A stretch of DNA of 22,140 bases, from NCBI GenBank assembly GCA_034698045.1, contig JAQGAU010000995.1, positions 1 to 22,140 of the forward strand, in the 5' to 3' direction. The stretch comes from Paramacrobiotus richtersi (taxonomy: Eukaryota > Tardigrada > Eutardigrada > Parachela > Macrobiotidae). The stretch's first letter is position 1. Each line of letters opens with the position of its first letter. Below are positions 9,510 to 18,436 of this stretch, in pieces. The notes under the pieces are model-generated. The model was given only the letters and a program-made list of their open reading frames with translations. It was not told the origin of the DNA and did no database searches. A program made the translations under genes and the position numbers.

Positions 9510-9555
9510 ACACCAATAATTTTTCGCGCGGCTCGTATACTTTACACCGCCGCCA

Positions 9556-9607
9556 AAGCTAGCTACTCAAACCAACTACCTAAGCTAGCTACTCAAACCA
9601 ACTACCT
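9556..9607 (+). repeat. 26-bp perfect tandem duplication
   Basis: AAGCTAGCTACTCAAACCAA followed by CTACCT occurs twice without any difference (9556-9581 and 9582-9607), indicating a recent duplication. No coding frame is affected. Confidence 0.9.
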
Positions 9608-9806
9608 ATGTAGCTGAATAGGAATTGAACACCGCCCCGTTTAAACCGGACTGCCAAAATTGTCACAATCAATCAAAATGAAATCCACAGAAGCGATAAG
9701 TTTAAATCGAGCAAGCGTCCTCAGGGTTACACTTTCTTCCCATTATAAACATCACTTTGTTGGATTGTTATGATTTCAGAAAACTACCCCAATCTGTTTT
9801 TCGAAA

Positions 9807-9945
9807 CAAATTCTGAAGCTTTCGCCGATGCAACAGTTGCGTGCTTTCTACAGAACACTTGTTAAAACCACTTTCTAACAGGTTACCCGGCGCAGTGAAT
9901 ATGCTTTCTAGATTCTGGCTCGACGTTTGAGCAAACTATCAACGT
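9807..9945 (+). repeat. Dispersed repeat, copy 2 of 2
   Basis: This is the second copy of the block at 9056-9190: CTTTCGCCGATGCAACAG, TGCTTTCTACAGAACAC, ACCACTTTCTAACAGG, TTACCCGGCGCAG, CTCGACGTTTGAG. The copies are diverged, so the duplication is not recent. Confidence 0.7.
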
Positions 9946-11016
9946 TTGTTGAAAGGTAGCCGGAAGGTCACCTGCGCAAATTCTCTGTCTGACGAACCAT
10001 TGGCGGAACGCTCGGTACACCCATGTACGCGAAAATGCCTTGCAAGATCTCAGCAAAAACTTAAATGCAAACCTTTTAAAAACAAATTCTTCACTTAATT
10101 CGAATAAAAAATTCAATATTATATTTCGACTACATCAGATTCGATAAACATGGAAAAATAAAATACGTTAACCGCTGAAAAACTTTACTGAAAAAAAAAA
10201 CAGAAACCAGAACTCATTTGCGCTGACCCGGAAGGCAAAATTGTCATATGGTTTTTAGCATATGTAAGTGTTTTTTTTTGCGCCGGACTGCGGTGAGTGG
10301 AATTATTGTTGAAGACGAATATTACAGGTTGCTGTACATGTATTACACAATTTGATTACACTTGTACAACAAAATTGCGCGGTATAAAATAGCGGAGCGT
10401 AGCGTACAAATAAATTCTCAATGAACCATTTACCTTTAAACTGGATGTATTTAGTAAACTCGGAAGATAACATACAGCTGCTGCTAACAAAGTAGTAATA
10501 AAACGATTCAGTTGATATGTGTCTGTTTTTTTGCCATATGTCTGCGTTCCCTCAACCGGCTTGCGGTTAATCTGGTGGCATTCAGTAATAAATATTACCT
10601 GTGGTCAGATTACAAATGGTCAAACGTTTATTTAAAATAGGAACGTCCAAGCATCAGCCTCAAATAGGACTTAATTCAAAAGCCCCCCCATTAAATTTTA
10701 GTACTTACCTGAAACATTTTCTAATCACTGCTGTAATTTTGAATGGAACTTCTGGCCTTCTACACAGTTTTCCGACGGTGTTTTCCCACGAAGTACATGG
10801 TATTTGAAAAATAAAACCGCGCTATTAATCTATCACCATACGGCTGAAAAAATGAATTTTAGAACCCGTTTTAAAAGGACATTTAATTATTTATGAGTAC
10901 CTTATGGAATTGCTATGAATTGTGAAAGCATGGTACAATAACCGTGGATTATTTTGCCATGGAAATAAATAAACTGTTTGTAATCTGATCAAAACCAGCA
11001 GACTCGGAGATCTGCC
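9946..11016. other. AT-rich non-coding stretch
   Basis: No exon with splice or start support and no recognisable element is seen. Short chance frames (for example 10601-10807 plus) have no domain or signal peptide. Confidence 0.5.
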
Positions 11017-11114
11017 TTTTCAGTTATGCTATACCATGGCATAACTGAAGCGACAGGCCTCGTTGAGTCTTATATGCTGAGAAGGAGGCTCGCCTGTCGC
11101 TTCAGTTATGCTAT
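11017..11114. repeat. Foldback element with 20-bp perfect arms
   Basis: GCATAACTGAAGCGACAGGC (11039-11058) and its exact reverse complement (11092-11111) enclose a 33-base loop. A third partial copy, CAGTTATGCTAT at 11021-11032, lies just upstream and pairs with the left arm around CCATGG. The structure resembles a small foldback/MITE-like element. No target-site duplication or coding capacity was identified. Confidence 0.75.
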
Positions 11115-11572
11115 TGCTATACTCGTAAAAACACAGCCGTACTTATGCTTTAATTGGCTTCTCACGGACTAAGCGATCCCAACCTTGTTACCTTGCTCAC
11201 TCCTCTCAGCTAACTATGAACGCCTTCGCAGCACCAATGGTAATTCCAACAACAGTACAGAAGTTTGATCCATTTACAGTAATGACCTTGACCAATGGAA
11301 TTAAACCAGTCAGCCCATAAATTTTGCCAAACCCATACCATTCGCTCAACACACAGCTCAGACCCACGAAAATGACCCACACCATGCTATGGTTACCAAT
11401 GTGTCATTTTGCGAATTGAAAGGCGGCCGACCACTTTTTGTCGAAAATTTTGTAACGTACTCCTCTTTAGAGGATTTTCTTTCTAATGATACTTAAGCGA
11501 AGAAAATCCGATGCTCCATTAAGGCCCTATTGATTGGTAATCGTTTCTGAATTTAGCTTTATATATAGGGAG
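11115..11572. other. Non-coding stretch, nothing recognised
   Basis: No supported exon, RNA gene or element is visible between the foldback element and the AT-rich array. Confidence 0.45.
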
Positions 11573-11818
11573 GATTATGTACGGTCATGATTATAATCAC
11601 AATTTTAATCATATTTATAATCGTAATTGCAATCATAATCATAGTTATAATCATACCTATTATCCTAATTATTATCATAATTGTAATCCTAATTATGATC
11701 CTAGTTATAATTATAATGATAATTTTGATCATAATCATAGTTATAATCATAATTGTACCATAATTGTACTCATAATTATTATTTTAATCGTAATTATGAT
11801 AATAATTATAATCAGATA
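11573..11818 (+). repeat. AT-rich ATAATC-type minisatellite
   Basis: The array is an imperfect series of hexamer-like units (ATAATC, ATAATT, ATCCTA, ATAGTT), mostly with a three-base rhythm. It produces an 80-codon plus frame of Tyr-Asn-His-Asn repeats and an Ile/Met-rich minus frame. Both are simple-repeat translations, not supported genes. Confidence 0.85.
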
Positions 11819-11981
11819 AAGTAGGATTCTAGGCTATAGATTAAACTACAGATCAGGATGAAACCCAATGGCAAAAAGCAAGAGCCAGAAGGTAGACTAA
11901 ACTAAAGCACAAGACGTGGTTTGTGAACGTAAAGACGTGGGAAAAGGTAACAACGGCAAGTAACAGCAAATCAGATTTAAA

Positions 11982-12084
11982 TGGGGTACTAACTAAAATG
12001 GGGTACCGGCTTAATTCGTACCCAGACACTTGGTACCCACCTAAGTCGTACCCACCTAAATCGTACCTGGATGTTCCGTACCAC
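11982..12084 (+). repeat. Cluster of GTACC motifs, left of satellite
   Basis: GTACC occurs six times in about 85 bases (GGGTACCGG, TTCGTACCC, TTGGTACCC, GTCGTACCC, ATCGTACCT, TTCCGTACC). The reverse complement, GGTACG, dominates on the other side of the satellite at 12535-12645. The pair forms loose terminal inverted repeats around the array. Confidence 0.7.
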
Positions 12085-12104
12085 CCACAACTTGTCAGTT
12101 AGCT

Positions 12105-12515
12105 TTTCTCTTAGTAGTTTCTCTTAGTTTCGCTTGGTTGCCCTTAGTTTATCTTAGTTTCTCTTGGTTTTTCTTAGCTACTCTTAGTTTATCTTGGTTT
12201 CTCTTGGCTTCTTTCTGCCATAATCTTAGTTTCTCTTGGTTTCTCTTAGTTACTCTTAGTTTATCTTGGTTTCTGTTAGTTTCTTTCTGCCATTATCTTA
12301 GTTACTCTTGGTTTCTCTTAGTTACTCTTAGTTTATCTTGGTTTCTCTTAGCTTCTTTCTGCCATTATCTTAGTTTCTCTTGGTTTCTCTTAGTTACTCT
12401 TAGTTTATCTTGGTTTCTGTTAGTTTTTTTCTGCCATTATCTTAGTTTCTCTTGGTTTCGCTTAGTTACTCTTAGTTTATCTTGATTTCTCTTAGTTTCT
12501 TTCTGTTATTTTCTG
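12105..12515 (+). repeat. 72-bp higher-order satellite (CTTAGTTTCT units)
   Basis: The region is made of 10-base subunits (TTAGTTTCTC, TTGGTTTCTC, TTAGTTACTC, TTAGTTTATC). They are grouped in a 72-base higher-order unit marked by CTTTCTGCCATTATC. The marker starts at 12217, 12289, 12361 and 12433, exactly 72 apart. Because 72 is a multiple of three, the plus frame 12138-12485 stays open with a 24-residue hydrophobic repeat (WFLLVTLSLSWFLLVSFCHY). There is no upstream coding context, so a satellite is the preferred reading. Confidence 0.92.
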
Positions 12516-12534
12516 TATTCATTTATTTTTTATC

Positions 12535-12645
12535 GTGGTACGAAGTTTTTCTGGTACGATTTGGCCTGGTGCGATTTTTCTTTGGTACGAAATTTTAGTA
12601 CCATTTGGCCGGTACCAATTTTCCCGGGTACGAAATGTCGGGGTG
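12535..12645 (+). repeat. Cluster of GGTACGA motifs, right of satellite
   Basis: GGTACGA or near variants recur about seven times (GTGGTACGAAG, CTGGTACGATT, CTGGTGCGATT, TTGGTACGAAA, AGTACCATT, CCGGTACCAA, GGGTACGAAA). They are inverted relative to the GTACC cluster at 11982-12084. The same GTGGTACGAAA string occurs at 13920-13930 and, reversed, at 7808-7817 beside the 9-bp minisatellites. Confidence 0.7.
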
Positions 12646-13246
12646 CCGCGAGCGCATAGCTAAACCTTGTTTTGCCCAGAAAGATCTTTTCGGTTTGAGC
12701 GGCAGGTGAAGACGTAAGATAAGACATCCTTTCCGTTTTAGAGCTTTCGTTGCAAACTTTTGCAACAGTTTTTGCCGGAGCCCTGTAAACAGTCAGCTTC
12801 TTCTGGTGAAAGTGTCCGAATCAAACCGACTGTTTCCCGGGCTTCGGCAAAAGGATAATATTAAGGTGACCTTGACATTATGCCATTGAATTGGCAGCAT
12901 GCCGGTAATAATCTTTTTGTTACAATGTCATGTGAAGTAGTTTTCCGATGCGGAGAATCCAGAGGTGTTGTCTGCTTCGGTTTTTTGGTTATTTAGGTTA
13001 TCATGTTACGGGGGACGAGCGTATTACAGATTTAAAATCTAGATACGACTCATACGAGTCCAGAAAATTCCCGTATTCGTTCTCGGTTAACTCTGCTATT
13101 CTCCAGTCAGTACTACAAACCGCTTAGCTAGCGCTAAGTGATTCGCGCGACCTTTTTCGATGCACAATTAGGTTTCCTGATTGAATGCTATGATAGTAAG
13201 CTGACACAGAGTCACAGCCCATCCAAACTCCCCGAAACTGCAGCAG
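12646..13246. other. Non-coding stretch, nothing recognised
   Basis: No exon with splice or domain support is seen. The plus frame that enters the minisatellite from 13138 has about 37 non-repeat codons but no signal peptide or recognisable domain. Confidence 0.45.
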
Positions 13247-13936
13247 CCTACGCGGACTACACAGACTACACGGACTACGCAGGCTACACGGACTACACAG
13301 ACTACACGGACTACAGAGACTACGCGGACTACACAAACTACTCAGACTACGCAGACTACACGGACTACAGAGACTACGCGGACTACGCAGAGTACACGGA
13401 CTACGCAGACTACACGGACTACAGAGACTACATGGACTACACGAACCACACAGACAGACTACACAGACTACACGGACTACACAGACTACGCGGACTACGC
13501 CGGCTACGCGGACTGCACAGACTACACGGACTACACAAACTTCACGGACTACACAGACTACGCGGACTACGCAGACTACACGGACTACGCAGACTACACG
13601 GACTACGCAGACTTCACAGACTACACAGACTACGCGGACTACGCAGACTACACGGACTACACGGACTACTCGGACTACACAGACTACACGGACTAAACAG
13701 ACTACGCGGACTACGCAGACTACGCGGACTACGCAGATTACACGGACTACACAGACTACACGGACTACAGAGACTACGCGGACTACGCGGAATACACAGA
13801 CTACGCGGATTACAATGAGTGGGCGAAGTACGCGGACTACGCGTGACTACAGCAGCGCTGGGCGAAGGCTACGGGGACTACGGGACTACATCATTACTTA
13901 ATGGTTCCCGGAAAAAGGAGTGGTACGAAACGTGCC
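13247..13936 (-). repeat. 9-bp minisatellite, copy 2, inverted, with flank
   Basis: This is the reverse-complement counterpart of the array at 7.8-8.35 kb: GGACTACAC/GGACTACGC units, about 65 copies, with occasional GGACTACAG and frame-shifting interruptions near 13450. The flank at 13869-13936, read on the minus strand (GGCACGTTTCGTACCACTCC..., ...TAATGATGTAGTCCCGTAG), matches the flank of copy 1. The flank begins only about 10 bases after the putative donor of the BBE exon ending at 13947. The (Tyr-Ala/Thr-Asp)n plus frame is a by-product of the repeat. Confidence 0.93.
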
Positions 13937-13946
13937 ATATCTACAC

Positions 13947-15994
13947 AAAATGGTCGTAATGTTTGAAATATTCCGTATTGGGAAACGTGGAAAAGGTAAC
14001 TCCCGGTATATCGAACATGTCTTTCATAACCCCTTCCATTGCCAGCCGCGCATTAGGCTGATCGGCCGGAACCAGAAAGGTCATACTAAATCAAAATGCC
14101 GGCTGAAAATAAAAGTAACCACCCCACCCGGCATCATCCAAATCCCCCGCACGACGCGCCATCACCTCCAAGAAATCCTCCACTTGTTGCGCATTCAAAT
14201 TGCCCGTTCCGTTCGCGTCGGTGACAAAGGCGGAGAACGCCAGGTAACCCGCACTGATCTTGTGGAGTTTGTACGTCACGGAGACCAGCACCCCGAAGGT
14301 CCCGCCACCGCCCCCACGTAGCGCCCAAAAGACGTCCTTGTTCTGGCAGGCATTCGCGGTGAGTAGACGGCCGTCGGCTGTGACGATTTGGTGCTCGAGG
14401 ATGTTGTCGACGGCCAGGCCGAAAGACGGGCCTACATATTACGAAACGGTAAAACTCACGAATCACGGTGCTAATTAGAATATGAGATCCCTATGTGATC
14501 ATTGCCTTTACATGCGCAAATAAATAATAAGGGCATGCTATCTGTTATCAAAACTTTAACATACGCTTTCTCATTCGCATTCCTTGTGATTGCAACCTAA
14601 CTTCTTCCTCATCGTGTTCTACGTTTTCCTCAACAGCGCTGTTTTGTCTTGTAGCGTACACTATCTATACGACCCATAATGACGCGCTTCTCAATTATTT
14701 GTATCGAAGTTAAGTGGGAACTTTCTCGGTTCCATCGTATATAGTTCCAACTGATTCTACGAATGTTCATCCTGTTAAATGAACAATAATATGTCCACGT
14801 CACCTTTTGATACACCTCGCTCCACGGCTTCCCACCGACGACCGTCACCACCGGTCCATCCCACGCCTGACTGGCACCACATCCGTTAGGCGTGAAACTC
14901 ATCTGAGTGACAATACTTCCCAGTTTTTGCATCCAGATCAGCAGCGATCCCGGTGCAGTACTGCGTCCCAGGTAGTCATGCCCGGTAGACTTGACTGCCA
15001 CCCGCAGATTACGCTATTTAGCGAAGGCAACGGCCGTTTGGACATCGGACACGGATGTGACTGCTACTCCGTAGGCGGCCACCCGTCCGGTTTGACACAC
15101 GGCGTTGGGATCGGCCGAAGCTTCCAGGGCACAGCGCATCTGGCCCAGCTCTTCGAAGCCGGGAGCCTGCATGCTACCGGCATTCTTGACGACAAATTCG
15201 GGTTTGGTGTAGGATTGACGAAGTTGTTGGCAGGCGGATGCGTCGAATCCGGGTCCGGTATAACAGGGGTAGCCTAACTGAGGGCTGTAATTAAGATTGG
15301 CGTTTCAAACTGTGAATCTCTTTTCGTACAGTACATCTGTAAAATGCGGTTCCACACCGGCAAAATGTGGTTTGACGTTCATGAAATTTGTATTCGTTCG
15401 GAAAATTTGCGAAAAAAACTTTTATCATCCATATTACTAAAGACACGTGGTGCGAATCTGCTAATTGATCTTTCTAAATTCTTCAAAGGCACATCAAAAA
15501 TGAAGTTGCCTTTATAATACGGTCAAGGTTTAGCTTGATGGCTGGTTACTGCGCTTGGAATTACTAGCAGGAGTTACTCATGGCACGTTAACAGTTGGGT
15601 TAACTTTTGCAACGGTTGTAGCCAGCGAAAGGAACGAATTAAATTTGCTTGTACCGGTTGGTCTCGGGATAATCAGCTGGCCGTATAACGTGACATTCAG
15701 TTGATCCCAGTCCGCTTGCGATGGCCAACAGCTGTCACTCGGTAGACACCGGCACTGGCCCCGGATAACACTGACTTTTAAGCCCAATATAACAATTACA
15801 AGGCCTCCGATTAGCGCGTGCAGTGACGCCCCGATTCGGTCTGCATGGCTCAAAAAAATATCGAGCAAGATAACCCTTGTTGTTCTCGTATAAATATCAG
15901 GAAAAAAGAAACGATTTACAAACGAACAAAAAAGTAACGATACTGTTACCGCAGCATAAGCAGTTTTGCAGTGGAACGAACGAACCGACCACAT
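13947..15994 (-). pseudogene. BBE-like FAD-linked oxidase, N-terminal and middle exons
   Basis: Exon A ends at 15655 (donor G|GTACAA) and encodes a hydrophobic leader, then CRCLPSDSCWPSQADWDQLN. After a 381-nt intron, exon B is 15273-14804 (GYPCYTGPGFDASACQQLR..., then KSTGHDYLGRS with the FAD-linking His; donor AAG|GTGACG). Exon D is 14431-13947 (PSFGLAVDN, RGGGGGTFGVLVSVTYK, GWGGYFYFQP..., FSMTFLVPADQPNARLAM). Phases match A-B; B ends phase 0 while D starts phase 1, so one exon between them is missing. In the family that exon has the second FAD-linking Cys and the GGGHG loop, and I find neither in 14803-14432. TAG (15016-15014) and TGA (14093-14091) interrupt conserved frame. The leader has no nearby ATG (CTG at 15823 where a start would fit; the nearest upstream in-frame ATG is 15994). 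The remaining exons lie at 7093-7437 (plus) and 6551-6781 (minus). Secreted oxidoreductases of this family oxidise alcohols, sugars or alkaloids using O2. Confidence 0.93.
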
Positions 15995-17472
15995 ACTGGG
16001 CGGTGCGAAAGGCAAGAACGCTTTTCGACTGACCTAAAAATGCACAATATGTCCGAAACAGTAACAAGATCGGTTGTCTTTTTTCCGTGCACGTTGTCGC
16101 GTTAAACGCTTGTGCGGCAAGCCTATATGTCCGTCCAAGAAACGAGAATTTTATTAATCAGTGGTCGGAACACACATTAATCTTGGAAACCGCTACATAA
16201 CTGCCAGTTTTATGCATAAAACACAAAAATAAAAAATTGTATTTTTGGGCGATGGAGTGTACGCTTTAACAATATACTGTACCTACTGTGTTTGTGCAGT
16301 AATTGTGAATGAAACTTGGTTAGTCACTTCTTCCCACAACGAACGATGCTTGCGGCCGCGATTGTATGCCATCATGGCACATGAACAGCAAAAGCTACCA
16401 CGCCAAACAGGTGTCTGTTTCGACAGCAATCAAGTTCTCTCTCATTCATCGGCAAAAGATATTGTGACGGCTGTATTGTTTTCCATAATTGTGGCCATTT
16501 TCAGGCAGTTTTATATTCTAGACCAGGATGGTTTTCCTGGAAAGCGTCTCTCCCAGAACGAAACTTCTGCTATGCAGGTGACATTTACCGCCCCGTTTTA
16601 CATGACCGGAACAGCTAAACCGGTCATAAATATCTGCGAACTTCATTTTTTACTTGAGAACATTTCTGCCGGAAGAAAAGACGGACGAAATCGATGTGGG
16701 TAACCAGACACGGGAATGAATAAAAATGAATAAATGACTGCCGAATTTATCATTTTAGAAAATGAGAAAGTTGAGAAAAAATGTTTCCGTGAAAGTAATA
16801 TTAACTGTGAACTCAACTGTAATCCCTTGGATTGTTGGAATTCCGCCCCAGTCCCAGTCCTCTCTGAGAGCGTTTTGACGTGAACTATTTATTAAAAATA
16901 CTTCCATAAATAGGTGTAAGCACGGGAAGAAAACGGAAATTATTTGCGTGTAAAAATGTGCCGGTGCCTTGTAAAAAAACATAGGCAATGCCTTGAAGAA
17001 CCAACGCAAAGCGCACTATACATGTGCATGTCATGGTTTACAAAAAGAAAGCGCTCCTGTCCTATTGGAAGGAACCTGCCGTATTCTAATGGTTTAACAA
17101 CTGCTACCAGTTTTTTTGCAAGGCATGTCATGTTAATTGCACTTTTATTTACTGACGCCTGTTTCCTTGTGGATGCACTAACCTCGAAGTAAAATTACAT
17201 TGTTATTGTAAATGAATGGCGAGAGCATAACGTGCATGTTACCACTAATCACCGGCTGCTGCAAATTCGTCTTTCGAAGCATACAACGTGTACGACTCCA
17301 GGTACATGAGCAGAAGAAATGTCTCGTATTATTTCATATGCAGATGTCAAAGGCATAAAATCTCGGGTTCCGAACTCTCTTTTAACGTCAAAACAATACA
17401 ATGGTGAACACTCCAAGACATGAAGTCGCATACGAACAGCCGGTTGGTGAGACAGTAGTCTTGCGCAGTTAA
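15995..17472. other. Non-coding stretch with weak open frames
   Basis: The plus frame 16245-16703 (152 codons, no ATG at its beginning) includes a hydrophobic segment (VTAVLFSIIVAIF) and a possible acceptor CCATTTTCAG near 16504, but shows no family or phase partner. I do not call it. No repeats or RNA genes are recognised. Confidence 0.4.
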
Positions 17473-17532
17473 AGAGAATTTGTTGCTAACAGAGCGAAAC
17501 ATGCTACAGCAGATGTGACAGTAAAATCCATA

Positions 17533-17586
17533 ATGGAACTACTGGTACTTCTTGGCTCACTCGTGCTACTTTCCAGCTTGTCCTAA
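17533..17586 (+). other. Short hydrophobic ORF, signal or GPI-tail exon?
   Basis: ATG GAA ... TAA encodes MELLVLLGSLVLLSSLS. The frame is open upstream to about 17470, with possible acceptors in CATGCTACAG|CAGATGTGACAG. It looks like either a cleaved hydrophobic C-terminal (GPI-type) tail in a terminal exon or a chance leucine-rich run. No plus-strand gene is found to attach it to. Confidence 0.25.
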
Positions 17587-18436
17587 ACACAACACGGTAA
17601 ATAAGATGCTAACAAGCAGGTACCTATGTGATCCAGTAATATATAGCGAATGACCAATGCAGCCACTGCCGAACCGAGCCCTTACTGTGTCGACCGCTCT
17701 GGCCCCCCCTACCATTGTGTTTACATTCGAGTATTACGTACCTGCGGGTTTGGGGTTGCCAAGATCCGGGGATCCGCCGTTACAATGGGTGGCTATAAAG
17801 CGTGAAACGTTTTGTTACAGTTCTTGGGTTAGTCAGGGTTGGTAACGAAGATCGATTCGTACCGGTGGAACAACTGGGAAGACAAACCCGGAGAAACTCT
17901 TTCCATCATTCAAGGACTGCAGAAGGAAAGATAAAACAACAGATTTTTGCAATTAATTATGCTTAGGTATTCTAAAATTAGACTGCGACTAAAGGGCATG
18001 TTCTCAGTGGTTGGGTCGATCTGCGGTAGAGTGTGCTGCATCAAATACGTCACAATTTTAAGCTGCATAATCCTTACTCAACATCACTAGATGCAGAAAT
18101 GAATGTTCTAAAACATACTTGAATCAGTTTATTTTTAGTTATTGGACTTCCGTTACAACATCAGTTTAAAGTCAAAAATTTGCAGTTGAATTATTGCGAC
18201 ATTCGCAAGTTCCGACAGATCTGTTGAGGACATTGTCCCCCTTGACCACCCACACCTTACATTTAATTCTGCTAATTTTTTAAAAAAAATAATAGAAATA
18301 TTCGGTAAACGTGTTCCTGTAGAGGAAAGTTTTCTCTACACGGCAGGCTACAAAATGTTTCTTGATTTCCGAATGGGAACTTGGCCTTAATCGGTAAACA
18401 GTAACCGAGAAGGACCCTTGTAAGCAACTCAATGAT
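17587..18436. other. Non-coding stretch, nothing recognised
   Basis: This is the 3' flank of the minus-strand Ly6-like gene. If the donor at 18496 is used, a last exon of that gene should lie here, but I could not identify one. Confidence 0.4.

Noticed and set aside
12138-12485. Hydrophobic 115-codon frame as a membrane protein
   Set aside because: It is the translation of the 72-bp satellite; every residue block repeats exactly with the DNA period.
13138-13818. 226-codon frame with a non-repeat N-terminus entering the second minisatellite
   Set aside because: The non-repeat part has no signal peptide or domain, starts without ATG, and the repeat part changes from Asp-Tyr to Leu-His/Arg-Leu composition at an interruption, showing no selection on frame.
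7846-13850. CRISPR array
   Set aside because: Units are contiguous 9-mers without unique spacers, and the surroundings are eukaryotic split genes.
14432-14803. Missing BBE exon hidden in the intron between exons B and D
   Set aside because: I read all minus-strand frames of the interval for the expected Gly-rich GGxxQGGGHG loop and did not find it; the interval is AT-rich with no matching segment.
14807-15277. 156-codon plus-strand frame as a gene
   Set aside because: It is the antisense shadow of BBE exon B, whose minus-strand translation matches the family closely.
16245-16703. 152-codon plus-strand frame as a gene
   Set aside because: No initiator near its start, no recognisable domain and no confirmed splice partners; a frame of this length can occur by chance here.
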